Of a stretch of 64,000 nt of DNA, positions 25,623 to 35,753 are shown in pieces. Position 1 is the first letter of the stretch. Each line of letters begins with the position of its first letter. The stretch comes from UBA4736 sp002404015. Lineage in GTDB: Bacteria; Chloroflexota; Dormibacteria; Dormibacterales; Dormibacteraceae. Under the pieces are notes generated by a model that saw only the letters and a program-made list of their open reading frames with translations, was not told where the DNA came from and ran no database searches. The position numbers and the translations under genes were made by a program. The stretch spans positions 1-64,000 of the forward strand of contig DAIOCN010000008.1 in assembly GCA_036747295.1 (NCBI GenBank), in the 5' to 3' direction.

Positions 25623-27089
25623 TCAGGGCTGGCGGACGAAGATCACGGCCGTCTTGTCCTCGTAGGCGACCTTCCAGGCCGGCTGGGTTCGCAGCACGTT
25701 GGAGAGCGCCGCGTCCTTGTTATCCACCACGTAGTCAACGCCGTACTTGTCGAGGATCTTCTGCCAGTCGGGATGCAGCGACTGCACGGCCTCGTAGCTG
25801 TTGAGGAGCTCGTCGCCCATCAGAGCCGCCTCGCCGAAGACGAACACCCGCCGGCTCTCGGCCGGGTAGAGCCGGTATACGAGGTAGCCCCCGAAACCGT
25901 ACTGGTTGAACATGTGGGTCCCCACGCCCGGGTTCGCGGCCAGCCAGTCGGCGGCCCCGACCGGGTAGGTCTGGACCGTCAGGCTGCCCTCGTCGGCCAG
26001 CGAGCCGCCGATCCTGGAGAACACCAGGGCGGCGATCAGCCCCAGCGCCAGCACCGTCACGCCGGCCATGAGCCGCGAGGTGGGGGAGGAGCCGAGCCGC
26101 CAGCCCCGCCGGGCCGAGCCGCCCCGCCAGACCTCGGACCAGGTGGAGATCAGGATCGGGGTGGTGGCCGCCACGAACAGGGCGACATGCCGCACCGACT
26201 GCAGCGCCAGGCCCAGCACGAGCAGGGTCAGCAGCATGTCGTAGAGGCTCGGCCGGCGGAGGGCGAAGCCCGCGATCAGGAGGAACAGCATCGCCTCGAA
26301 CGGGCGCAGGCTGCTGTTATGGAAGTCCGGCGAAAACCACTCCACGATGAGGCGCTGCTGAGCGGCGCTGCCCTGGGTCTGGAAGGGATACAGGTAGAGG
26401 CTGAGGCCGTGCGGCGTCGCCAGGACGGCGAGCACCGAGAGCACCCCCACGAGGGCCAGCCGCTGCATGCGCATCCGGTGCTCTACGTCTGAGCGGTCTG
26501 CCAGCCACTTGAGCGCCTCCGAGACGAAGGCGACGCCCAGGAAGGCGAACCCGATGACCCAGCCTCCGTGCAGGTTCGCCCACAGCGCCATTACGAGCGG
26601 GAACCACATGATCGCCCGGCTCCGGCCCGCCAGGTAGCCGCGCAGCCAGTAGAGCTCGAGGCAGGCGATCAGGAACGTGATCATCTGGGCCCGCGGACCC
26701 CAGATGGGCCCGCCGGCCGCGGCCCCCAGGGCCAGGCCCAGGCCCACGATCACGTAGGGCTGGCGGCCGGGCCGCGACGCGGCCAGGATCAGCAGGAAGC
26801 CCACGAAGGTGAGGATTCCGAAGCCGATCGCGATCCCGATCGTCCCGGTGGCCGAGTAGCCAAGCCACATCAGCACCTCCGTGAGGTACTCGTGGTCGGT
26901 CCAGGCGTGCCCTGGCACGGTGTACGTGAACAGGTCGTGGCTGGGGAGGGCGCGGTGCTCGACGATCCAGCGCCCGGTCCGGATATGCCACCAGAAGTCC
27001 GGGTCCTGGACGGGTGTGACGAAGGCCGCCGTGATGGCCACCAGGATCCCTCCCAGGAGGAGGCTCCTCGGACCCAGCCGGGCCGTCAG
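25623..27089 (-). CDS. Multi-pass membrane protein, GT-C-like
   Basis: 488 residues if started at CTG 27089. Early extracytoplasmic loop VQDPDFWWHIRTGRWIV and the following HDLFTYTVPGHAWTDHEYLTE are conserved in many large membrane proteins of unknown activity; about ten spans and a soluble C-terminal domain follow. The only conventional start (GTG 27245) would add 52 residues lying inside the methyltransferase gene and looking like non-coding translation. A CTG overlapping that gene's TGA as CTGA is in frame directly before a hydrophobic segment, so I chose it. Confidence 0.65.
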   Translation of the reverse strand: MTARLGPRSLLLGGILVAITAAFVTPVQDPDFWWHIRTGRWIVEHRALPSHDLFTYTVPGHAWTDHEYLTEVLMWLGYSATGTIGIAIGFGILTFVGFLLILAASRPGRQPYVIVGLGLALGAAAGGPIWGPRAQMITFLIACLELYWLRGYLAGRSRAIMWFPLVMALWANLHGGWVIGFAFLGVAFVSEALKWLADRSDVEHRMRMQRLALVGVLSVLAVLATPHGLSLYLYPFQTQGSAAQQRLIVEWFSPDFHNSSLRPFEAMLFLLIAGFALRRPSLYDMLLTLLVLGLALQSVRHVALFVAATTPILISTWSEVWRGGSARRGWRLGSSPTSRLMAGVTVLALGLIAALVFSRIGGSLADEGSLTVQTYPVGAADWLAANPGVGTHMFNQYGFGGYLVYRLYPAESRRVFVFGEAALMGDELLNSYEAVQSLHPDWQKILDKYGVDYVVDNKDAALSNVLRTQPAWKVAYEDKTAVIFVRQP

Positions 27090-27817
27090 CTGCGGGACCG
27101 CCAGGGCTGGGGGAGGTAGCGCGGCACTCGCAGCTTGTAGCGGGCGTAATCCTCGGGGAACGTCCGGCCGAGGACGCGTTCCTCGCTCAGGATCCGGATG
27201 TATTGAGCGATCAGGAAGGCCGCCACCACGATCGCCCCCAACCACCCGATCGTGGGCAGCGTGAGCCCGATCGCGGCCACCCCTTCGCCCAGGTACAGCG
27301 GGTGGCGGCTCAGGCCGTAGGGGCCTCCGGTCACGAGGCGCCGGGCTTCCGGCAGGATCGAGAAGGAGCGCCGTAGGTAGGCCAGGGACCAGACCGTGTA
27401 AACCAGGCCGACCAGGACCAGGAGGTCGGCGGCCAGGACGAGCCCGAGCCGAGGCGTAACGCCGGGCAGGAACGTCACCAGGATGATCGAGAAGCTGCCG
27501 AAGAAGGACACGAGGATCACCCAGGGCCGGGCGTCGCCCGCCCGCTTGGGCAGGCGCACAACATAAAGGACGACCAGGAGCGTGAAGTACGACATCCCCA
27601 GCAGCTGGGTGACCACCGCCAGGAGCTGGACCGAGCCGAGCCGGCCGCCGACCTCCTGGAAGGCCGTCGCGGCCGCCTTCAGGAGGAGGAACTTGTCGAC
27701 CAGGAAGATGCTGAAAACCAACGCCGGGACCAGCCGTCCCAGGATGATGTCAAACCAGTATCCGGGGCGTCGTGCGTTAGGCACGGCGAAGCCTATGTCT
27801 ACGAGTTTGCCATCCAT
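27086..27817 (-). CDS. Isoprenylcysteine/phospholipid methyltransferase-like membrane protein
   Basis: 243 residues, six or seven hydrophobic segments. The C-terminal half has the SAM-binding arrangement of the ICMT/PEMT-type family: GGPYGLSRHPLYLGEGV followed by EERVLGRTFPEDYARYKLRVPR. Bacterial members methylate lipids or unknown membrane substrates. It is translationally coupled (CTGA) to the GT-C-like gene downstream, which suggests a role in the same glycan or lipid pathway. Confidence 0.8.
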   Translation of the reverse strand: MDGKLVDIGFAVPNARRPGYWFDIILGRLVPALVFSIFLVDKFLLLKAAATAFQEVGGRLGSVQLLAVVTQLLGMSYFTLLVVLYVVRLPKRAGDARPWVILVSFFGSFSIILVTFLPGVTPRLGLVLAADLLVLVGLVYTVWSLAYLRRSFSILPEARRLVTGGPYGLSRHPLYLGEGVAAIGLTLPTIGWLGAIVVAAFLIAQYIRILSEERVLGRTFPEDYARYKLRVPRYLPQPWRSRS

Positions 27818-27930
27818 GGCGACGGGTACTCTAACACCGGCTTCCGAATAGACTTGCGCCCACGGAGCCGGACGGGCGGCGAGATGTGCCCGGCCGCCCG
27901 AGGGGGGCGCTCCCCCCTCCTGGAAGAACT

Positions 27931-28941
27931 ATGGAGCAGCGCGTGACTGACATTGGCGAGGAGCTCGGGGCGGCGCGTGGGATGACGCCGATGATGCACC
28001 GTCTCGAAGTCGAGATGGAACGCATCAAGGAGCGACTGCCAGGACTCGAGGAGGAGCATCGCAAGGCGACCGAGGATCTCGGCAAGGCCACCGTGATCCG
28101 CCGCCACGTTGCGCGCAACCCCGAGAAGTTCTCTCCGCACGAGCGCGAGTCGGTATTCGAGCGGGCCCAGAACGTGGCGGTCCACCGCCAGGAGCTGGAG
28201 AGCGGGATCGAAGCGCTGAAAGAGCACATGGAGCTGATGGAGCAGGTGCACTCGATGCTGCTCGAGGAGTCCGCGATCGCCAGCGCATCGCCGGAGCGAG
28301 GGGCGCTGGAGGTCTACCAGGCCGTCGAAGCCGAGCGGCTTCGGATCGCCCACGAGCTGCACGCCGGCCCAGCCCAGATCCTCTCCAACCTGGTGCTGGA
28401 AGCCGAGATCCTGGAGCGGCTTCTGCGCCGCGACCCCGAGCTGCTGGCGGCCGAGCTGCAGGAGTTCAAGATCTCAGTTCGCAACGCTGTGGCCGACATG
28501 AGGCGGTTCATGTTCGAGCTGCGGCCGATCTCGCTCGACGACCTGGGTCTGATCGCGACCATGCGCCGCATCACGGCCGAGTACCAGGACCGCACCGGGG
28601 TTGTGTGCAGGTTCAACACCACCGGCGAGGACCGGCGCCTCGCCCCCGAGATGGAGGAAGCCCTCTACTGGATCATCCAGGAGGCAATGGCCAACGTCCA
28701 CCGGCACGCCGAGGCGAGCAACGTGGAGGTTCTCCTGGACATCCAGCCCGAGCGCGCAGCGCTGCGCGTCAAGGACGACGGCCAGGGCTTCGACCCCCGC
28801 AACTATCACCAGCCCGGGGGACGGCGAAAACTGGGCGTCCTGGGAATGAAGGAACGCGCAGCCGCCGTAGGCGGCTCTTTCGAGGTGCGCAGCCAGCCCG
28901 GCGGCGGAACCACCGTCGAGGCCGCGTTCGAACTCAGCTAA
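27931..28941 (+). CDS. DegS/NarL-type sensor histidine kinase with an altered H box
   Basis: 336 residues with no membrane segment. An N-terminal long coiled-coil (about residues 15-115) resembles DegS sensors. The dimerisation domain reads ERLRIAHELHAGPAQIL with His144; the usual acidic residue after His (HDGPAQ) is Ala145, while Gln149 of the phosphatase motif remains. The ATPase domain is intact: WIIQEAMANVHRHAEA, VKDDGQGFDP and LGVLGMKERAAAVGG. Start ATG 27931; an in-frame GTG at 27886 is less likely. It is followed directly by the Flp pilin genes and the Tad locus. Confidence 0.85.
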   Translation: MEQRVTDIGEELGAARGMTPMMHRLEVEMERIKERLPGLEEEHRKATEDLGKATVIRRHVARNPEKFSPHERESVFERAQNVAVHRQELESGIEALKEHMELMEQVHSMLLEESAIASASPERGALEVYQAVEAERLRIAHELHAGPAQILSNLVLEAEILERLLRRDPELLAAELQEFKISVRNAVADMRRFMFELRPISLDDLGLIATMRRITAEYQDRTGVVCRFNTTGEDRRLAPEMEEALYWIIQEAMANVHRHAEASNVEVLLDIQPERAALRVKDDGQGFDPRNYHQPGGRRKLGVLGMKERAAAVGGSFEVRSQPGGGTTVEAAFELS

Positions 28942-29063
28942 GGCCGCTGCGCTGGCGGAGGATTCCCCGGTACCATGCAGCGACTTCGCCGGAGGACGCA
29001 AGAACCCGCTGGGCCCTGCGTTGTGAAAGGCGAATCGGATTCTTAATAAAGGAGGTGAAAAGC

Positions 29064-29240
29064 ATGCTGAACCTCTACTTCCGTCTTCGCGGTCTTCTGA
29101 GCCGCCAGGAAGGTCAGGGTATGGTGGAGTACGCCCTGATTCTGGTGCTCGTCTCGATCGTGGTCATCGTCATTCTTCTTACGATGGGCAAGCAGATCCA
29201 GAACGTGTTCTCTAACGTCGTAGCCGCCCTGGGCACCTAG
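29064..29240 (+). CDS. flp: Flp-type pilin 1
   Basis: 58-residue prepilin of the Tad/Flp type IVb pilus. A short basic leader ends in EG, and the processing site G-Q-G-M-V-E-Y has Glu at +5 and Tyr at +6 as required for Flp prepilin peptidase. A hydrophobic helix follows. The ATG is preceded by a near-perfect AAAGGAGGTG at ideal spacing, and an intrinsic terminator follows 31 nt after the stop, as expected for an abundant pilin. No prepilin peptidase gene is in the window. Confidence 0.92.
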   Translation: MLNLYFRLRGLLSRQEGQGMVEYALILVLVSIVVIVILLTMGKQIQNVFSNVVAALGT

Positions 29241-29271
29241 TCCGGAGCCGTCTTCAAAGGGAAACGAAATC

Positions 29272-29304
29272 GGAGAGCCCCGCTGTGGGGCTCTCCTCTT
29301 TTTT
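29272..29304 (+). terminator. Intrinsic terminator after flp pilin 1
   Basis: Ten-bp GGAGAGCCCC/GGGGCTCTCC stem with a five-base loop, followed by TCTTTTTT. It lies between the two pilin genes, so most transcripts from the first pilin should end here and the rest read on into the Tad genes. Confidence 0.9.
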
Positions 29305-29398
29305 GCCCGCCTCCCGCCCCCGACACAGCCGCAATAAGTGTTCGGGACTTCCGTTGCCCGAGCAATGCAGCGCGCTATTTCCGCGAGGGGAGGTGAGA

Positions 29399-29611
29399 AT
29401 GCAAGTGCCATTTCGGGCCATTTGGCCGCGTCAAGCGCCGCCCCACGGGGTCGGCGCGAGCGACGTGAGAGCAGCCCAATCGGGACAGGGCCTGGTCGAA
29501 TACGCCCTCATCCTGATCATGGTCTCCGTGGTCGCCATCTTCATCATTCTTGCGATGGGTCCTGCTCTCAACCGACTGTTCTCGAACGTGGTCAGCTCCC
29601 TCAGCACGTAG
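29399..29611 (+). CDS. flp: Flp-type pilin 2 with a long leader
   Basis: 70 residues. The cleavage site G-Q-G-L-V-E-Y and the following hydrophobic helix (VEYALILIMVSVVAIFII region) closely match pilin 1, but the leader before the cleavage site is about 30 residues, roughly twice that of pilin 1. Start ATG 29399 is chosen because GGGGAGGTGAGA precedes it; the frame is open to 29285. Likely a minor or alternative pilin. Confidence 0.87.
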   Translation: MQVPFRAIWPRQAPPHGVGASDVRAAQSGQGLVEYALILIMVSVVAIFIILAMGPALNRLFSNVVSSLST

Positions 29612-29636
29612 TGGGACGACCCGGCGTCGAGGTTTC

Positions 29637-29659
29637 GGGGGCCCGGCCGTCGGGCCCCC
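29637..29659 (+). other. Strong hairpin after flp pilin 2
   Basis: GGGGGCCCG-GCCGT-CGGGCCCCC, a nine-bp stem, 25 nt after the pilin 2 stop. No T tract follows, so it is either a weak terminator or an mRNA 3' stabiliser. The rest of the 243-nt gap to cpaB has no gene but contains a promoter-like sequence. Confidence 0.6.
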
Positions 29660-29782
29660 AAACGCCCAGTGGCGGCGAGTCGCGGTGAGAGTCGCGCGGA
29701 GCCGTCAAGAAGCTGAAAGCGTCTATTTCGACAAAGTTTTTGCGTCGGAAGCGTAGGGTTTCGGGTCGGGCTCCGTTAAGCC

Positions 29783-29811
29783 GGTACACGACCGGGGCCC
29801 AAACCTATAAT
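29783..29811 (+). promoter_or_regulatory. Probable sigma-70-type promoter for cpaB and the Tad genes
   Basis: Consensus -10 TATAAT at 29806-29811, with GGTACA at 29783-29788 as a partial -35 at 17-bp spacing. A start near 29818 gives a leader of about 37 nt containing GGGAGG before the TTG start of cpaB. Confidence 0.55.
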
Positions 29812-29854
29812 GTGCCCCACTTTTTTCACGCCCTTAGCGGGAGGTAGTTAAGTC

Positions 29855-30703
29855 TTGGCAGTCGCAGCTCAAACACGACCGAGGCCGGGAGGCGGCCGGC
29901 TCTTCATCATTGTGGGTCTGATCTTGGCCCTCCTCGCGTTCGGCCTGGTATTCCTGATCGGGAGCACTGGCGGCCGCGGCGGCGCCTCTGGGCCCACAGT
30001 CCAGTACGTGGTCGCATCCCGCGATCTGCAGATCCGTGAGCAGATCACGAAGGACGACGTCGTGCTGGCCCCCTTCAGCCAGGACCCGGCCGCGGGCAAG
30101 GGCTATACGAGGCTCGATGACGTGGCGAAGAGTGGTTTCATCGCCGAGGTGGGCATCGCCAAGGGGCAGCCCCTCAGCTCGAACATCCTCGCCAAGAGCG
30201 GTGACGTCGTGACCGGCGCTCAGCCGGCCTTCCTGCCCATCCCGCAAGGCTTCGTGGCCATCACGATCCCCACGGGCGAGCAGCAGGGCGTTGCCGGCTA
30301 CATCCAGGCCGGGGACTACATCAACATCATCGCGACGATCAGCACCAGTGCCTTCGGAACGTCGACCGCGACTCCGAAGACCGTGGTCAAGACCGTCTAC
30401 ACCAACCTGCACGTGCTCCGGCTGGGACCGTCCACGGGAACGGTGCAGGCGGCCGGCAGCGCGAGCCAGCAGGGCTCACAGTCCGGCGGAGTGGCCTCCA
30501 GCATGACCGTGGTGCTCACCGAGTGTGACGCCGAGTACCTCAACTGGCTGCAGGGTGCGGCCCAGATGAAGTACACGCTGGGCTCCTACAAGGACTACCA
30601 GCCCCAGGACACCAAGGTGGACTCCACCTGCGCCAACGCGTCTGCGGCCAAGGGCGTCGGCCCGACGCAGATAAACGCGCGCTGGGGCTTCACCAACACC
30701 TAG
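29855..30703 (+). CDS. cpaB: Flp pilus assembly protein CpaB (RcpC)
   Basis: 282 residues. One N-terminal membrane segment (residues 16-36) precedes an SAF-type domain (VQYVVASRDLQIREQITKDDV and GQPLSSNIL) and a CpaB C-terminal domain starting at IPTGEQQGVAGYIQAGDYINII. In diderms CpaB helps the secretin; here no secretin gene is present, which fits a monoderm Tad system where CpaB may line the cell-wall path. TTG start with GGGAGG nine bases upstream. Confidence 0.86.
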   Translation: MAVAAQTRPRPGGGRLFIIVGLILALLAFGLVFLIGSTGGRGGASGPTVQYVVASRDLQIREQITKDDVVLAPFSQDPAAGKGYTRLDDVAKSGFIAEVGIAKGQPLSSNILAKSGDVVTGAQPAFLPIPQGFVAITIPTGEQQGVAGYIQAGDYINIIATISTSAFGTSTATPKTVVKTVYTNLHVLRLGPSTGTVQAAGSASQQGSQSGGVASSMTVVLTECDAEYLNWLQGAAQMKYTLGSYKDYQPQDTKVDSTCANASAAKGVGPTQINARWGFTNT

Positions 30704-30752
30704 ATGGCGTAAGGCGGGGAGAACCGGTGTTCTCCCCGTCAAACTGACTCTC

Positions 30753-32252
30753 GTGCCCAATCCAATCCGCGTCCTGATAGTGGACGACACGCCGAAGACC
30801 GTCGCGAACCTGCGCCGGCTCCTGGGGTTCGAGGACGACATCGAGGTCGTCGGCTCGGCCACCACCGCGGCGGCCGGCCTGGACGAAGCCCGCAAGCTCG
30901 AGCCCAACGTCCTGCTCATGGACGTCAACCTGCCCGACCTGGACGGCATCCGGGCGACGGAGCTGGTGACGCAGCAGCTGCCGCTCGTTTCGGTCGTGCT
31001 GGTCTCGGTGCAGGAGGACAAGGAGTACCGGCGGCGGGCCCTGCAGGCGGGCGCCCGGGAATACCTGCTCAAGCCCTTCACCGCGGATGAGCTCGTGGGC
31101 ACGATCCGCCAGGTCCACGAGCAGGATGAGCGGAAGCAGGCAGGCGGGCCCTCCACCCAGCCCAAGCCGCGCAAGCCCGCCGCCGAGGGCGGCCAGGCTT
31201 CCGTGGCTGTCGAGGCGGCGCCCGCCGATGGTTTCGACATGATGGCCACCGCGCAGCTGCCGGCGATCAGGCTGCCGACACCCCCGCCGCCGGTGATGCT
31301 CGCCCCCGAGACGACCGCCCCGCTGCTCCAGGAGATCCGGGCGATGCGCCCCGCGCCGGCGGCGCCGGCCCCGCCCCCGGCCGCTCCGATCGTGGAACCG
31401 GCGCTGGCGGACGAGAAACCGCCCGAGCTCGCACTGCCGGTCAGGCGCTCGGAGACGGGGGTCGTCACCGTCATCTTCAGCGGCAAGGGCGGGGTCGGCA
31501 AGTCGATCATCGCGGTGAACCTGGCCGCGGCGCTCATCCAGGAGACAGGAGGGGCCGTTGCGCTGGTCGACCTGGACCTGCAGTTCGGCGACCTGTCGGT
31601 TCTCCTGGGTCTGGACCCCGCCGGCACGATCGCCGATGTGGCCAGGGCCTATCCCCGGGTCGACGCCACGTTTCTCGGCGAGCTCATGCCGGAGGCGCCC
31701 GGCGGCATCAGGGTGCTGGCCGCGCCACTGAGCCCGGAGATCGCCGACATGGTCAGCGCCGAGCACGTACGCCACACCCTGACCGTCCTCAAGGACACCT
31801 TCGACCACGTCGTGGTCGACTGCAGCCCCCACCTGGACGACGTGGCGCTGGAGGCGATCGAGTGCGCGGACAAGCTGATCCTGGTCACCGACCTGAACAT
31901 CCCGGCCATCAAGGACGCCAAGCTCGTCTTCAAGCTCTTCGAGCACTTGAACGTGTCCCGGGAGAGCGTCCACCTGGTGCTCAACCGGGCCGACGCGCCG
32001 GCCGATGTCACGGTCACCCAGCTGGAGGCCAACCTCAAGTGCCCGGTGTCGGTCCGCATCCCCAGCCAGGGCAAGCTCGTGCTGCAGTCGATCCAGAAAG
32101 GCGTTCCCTTCGTGCAGCTATTTCCCGAAGCCGAAATCAGCCTGAAGATGAGGGAACTCGTAGGCTGTCTGGTACCCTTGGCGGGCGCCAAGGGACCGAG
32201 CGCTCAGAAGTCCGCCAAGAAGCGGTTCTGGGCCCGGCCCAACGCTAGCTGA
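30753..32252 (+). CDS. cpaE: CpaE/TadZ-like protein: response-regulator receiver fused to a MinD/ParA ATPase
   Basis: 499 residues. Residues 5-125 are a receiver domain with a complete phosphorylation site (VDD at 10-12, Asp57 in LLMDVNLPD, Lys near 107 in LLKPF). Residues 126-230 are an Ala/Pro-rich linker. Residues 235-480 are a ParA/MinD ATPase with the deviant Walker A GKGGVGKS at 244-251, LVDLDLQFGDLSVLLG and VVVDCSPHLDD. TadZ-type proteins place the pilus machine at the right cell position. Many have a dead receiver; this one appears phosphorylatable. GTG start; two bases separate it from cpaF. Confidence 0.9.
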   Translation: MPNPIRVLIVDDTPKTVANLRRLLGFEDDIEVVGSATTAAAGLDEARKLEPNVLLMDVNLPDLDGIRATELVTQQLPLVSVVLVSVQEDKEYRRRALQAGAREYLLKPFTADELVGTIRQVHEQDERKQAGGPSTQPKPRKPAAEGGQASVAVEAAPADGFDMMATAQLPAIRLPTPPPPVMLAPETTAPLLQEIRAMRPAPAAPAPPPAAPIVEPALADEKPPELALPVRRSETGVVTVIFSGKGGVGKSIIAVNLAAALIQETGGAVALVDLDLQFGDLSVLLGLDPAGTIADVARAYPRVDATFLGELMPEAPGGIRVLAAPLSPEIADMVSAEHVRHTLTVLKDTFDHVVVDCSPHLDDVALEAIECADKLILVTDLNIPAIKDAKLVFKLFEHLNVSRESVHLVLNRADAPADVTVTQLEANLKCPVSVRIPSQGKLVLQSIQKGVPFVQLFPEAEISLKMRELVGCLVPLAGAKGPSAQKSAKKRFWARPNAS

Positions 32253-32254
32253 GT

Positions 32255-33778
<1,524 letters not shown>

Positions 33779-33812
33779 ACGCCACAACTAGCCAGGAGGC
33801 ACTCAACAGAAC

Positions 33813-34805
33813 ATGAATATGATCGTCCTGGTCGGGGCCATCATCGTTGCCGCGGGGGTCTTCCTCGTGGTCATGGGCATTGCCCAAAGTCGGCGGGAGG
33901 CCGGCGGCCAGGAAGAGTTCCAGGCCCGTCTGGCGCAGTACGGCGTCGGTGACGCCGCGATGTCGGGCGCCCCAGCGGCGGCACCGGCGAACATCCGGGA
34001 GCGGCTGAACCGCATCTTCCAGCCCGCCGCCGACCGTCTCGGCAAGGGTGACGTGAAGAAGGGCCGGCCGCCGCTCCAGGAGCAGTTGCAGAAAGCCGAC
34101 CTGAAGCTCCGGACGTCGGAATACTTCATGATCCAGATCGCCTGCGTCATCGGACTGGCCCTGATCGGTCTGCTCCGCTTCGGCATCAGCTGGCAGCTGT
34201 TCGCGCTGGGCGTGTTCGGCTACTTCCTGCCCGGCTTCTACGTGAAGCGGCGGATGGCCAAGCGCCTGAAGGCATTCAACGACCAGCTGGGCGACACGCT
34301 CGTGCTGCTCTCCAACGCCCTCAAGGCCGGCTACTCGTTCGCCCAGGCGGTGGACACGGTCGCCAAGAACGCCAGCCCGCCGATCTCCGAGGAGTTCTCC
34401 CGCGCCGTCCGCGAGATGAACCTCGGCGGCTCCGTGGAAGAGGCGCTGAACAACATGATCAAGCGCATCGAGAGCCCCGACTTCGACCTCGTGGTCACGG
34501 CCGTGGCGATCCACCGGACCGTCGGCGGCAACCTGGCCGAGATCCTGGACAACATCGCCCACACGATCCGCGAGCGGATCCGGATCAAGGGCGAGATCAG
34601 GACCCTGACCGCCCAGGCGTCGGCCTCGGGCACGCTCATCACGCTGATGCCGATCGGCCTCTGCGTGTTCATGTACTTCGTCACGCCGAGCTACTTCAAG
34701 CCGATGACGGAGAGCTTCATCGGATGGGCGATGCTGGGCGCCGCGGCATTCTTCATCTTCATCGGCAACCTGATCATTCGCAAGATCGTGGCGATCGAGG
34801 TCTAG
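33813..34805 (+). CDS. tadB: Tad pilus inner-membrane platform protein TadB
   Basis: 330 residues, a T2SSF-type membrane protein. An N-terminal membrane segment and a central pair flank the cytoplasmic domain (LGDTLVLLSNALKAGYSFAQAVD, the typical GspF-like motif), and a C-terminal pair of spans follows. AGGAGG is nine bases before the usual ATG region. The TAG of this gene is directly followed by the ATG of tadC. Confidence 0.9.
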   Translation: MNMIVLVGAIIVAAGVFLVVMGIAQSRREAGGQEEFQARLAQYGVGDAAMSGAPAAAPANIRERLNRIFQPAADRLGKGDVKKGRPPLQEQLQKADLKLRTSEYFMIQIACVIGLALIGLLRFGISWQLFALGVFGYFLPGFYVKRRMAKRLKAFNDQLGDTLVLLSNALKAGYSFAQAVDTVAKNASPPISEEFSRAVREMNLGGSVEEALNNMIKRIESPDFDLVVTAVAIHRTVGGNLAEILDNIAHTIRERIRIKGEIRTLTAQASASGTLITLMPIGLCVFMYFVTPSYFKPMTESFIGWAMLGAAAFFIFIGNLIIRKIVAIEV

Positions 34806-35735
34806 ATGACACTTCTTCTCGCAGCCATCGCAGCCGCCGGCGTGGGCATGGCCTTCTGGGGCTGGGCCAGCCGGACGGCTCCCGACACGAGCGCCATGGT
34901 CCAGGAACGCCTCCAGGCGTACGGATCCGGAGGCGGCCGGACGCTCACCGAAGACGAGATCGAGCTCCAGAAGCCGTTCTCAGAGCGCTTCCTCCGGCCG
35001 GCCATCGACCGGCTCGGCAAGGCGCTCGCAGAACGCACTTCGGAGAAGCAGCGGATCGACCTGCAGAACCAGCTCACCTTGGCCGGGCGGCCCGGCAACC
35101 TGGGTCCTGCGGAGTTCATGGGCCTCCGCTACGTGGCGGCGGTCGTACTCTTCGGAGTCGGCCTGCTCCTGGGCGCGTTCACGGGCAACCCCATGTACAT
35201 CGCGATCTTCGCCGGCGTGGGAGGCGCCCTCGGCTTCTTCTTCCCGCTGCTCTGGCTGCGCCAGAAAGTGAACGACCGGCGGACGCAGATCCGGAAAGCG
35301 CTTCCTGACGCAATGGACCTTCTCACGATCGCGGTGGAGGCGGGCCTCGGCTTCGATGCCGCCATGGCGCGGGTCACTGACAAGTTCCGGAACGCCCTCT
35401 CGGACGAGTTCGCGCAGGTGCTGCAGGAGACCCGTCTCGGCAGGCCTCGGCTCGAGGCTCTCGACGACATGGGGCGGCGTACCGGGGTGGCCGACCTGCA
35501 CAACTTCGTGCAGGCGGTCATCCAGTCCGAGCAGATGGGTGTCGGCGTCGCCAAGATCCTGCGCCTGCAGTCGGACGAGATGCGGCGCAAGCGCCGTCAG
35601 AGGGCCCAGGAGAAGGCCGCCCAGGCCACTCTCAAGATGATGCTCCCGATGGTCGGCTGCATCTTCCCGACGCTCTGGATCGTGCTCCTGGGACCAGCCG
35701 TGCTGATCATCCTGAAGGCGAAGAGCGGGGGCTGA
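34806..35735 (+). CDS. tadC: Tad pilus inner-membrane platform protein TadC
   Basis: 309 residues, paralogue and partner of TadB. T2SSF domain with ALPDAMDLLTIAVEAGLGFDAAMARV, then VIQSEQMGVGVAKILRLQSDEMR and a C-terminal membrane pair (MMLPMVGCIFPTLWIVLLGP). It starts at the base after the tadB stop. The Tad locus ends here without TadD, TadE or TadG-type genes. Confidence 0.9.
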   Translation: MTLLLAAIAAAGVGMAFWGWASRTAPDTSAMVQERLQAYGSGGGRTLTEDEIELQKPFSERFLRPAIDRLGKALAERTSEKQRIDLQNQLTLAGRPGNLGPAEFMGLRYVAAVVLFGVGLLLGAFTGNPMYIAIFAGVGGALGFFFPLLWLRQKVNDRRTQIRKALPDAMDLLTIAVEAGLGFDAAMARVTDKFRNALSDEFAQVLQETRLGRPRLEALDDMGRRTGVADLHNFVQAVIQSEQMGVGVAKILRLQSDEMRRKRRQRAQEKAAQATLKMMLPMVGCIFPTLWIVLLGPAVLIILKAKSGG

Positions 35736-35753
35736 GCCTCGGACCTTCTCAAG

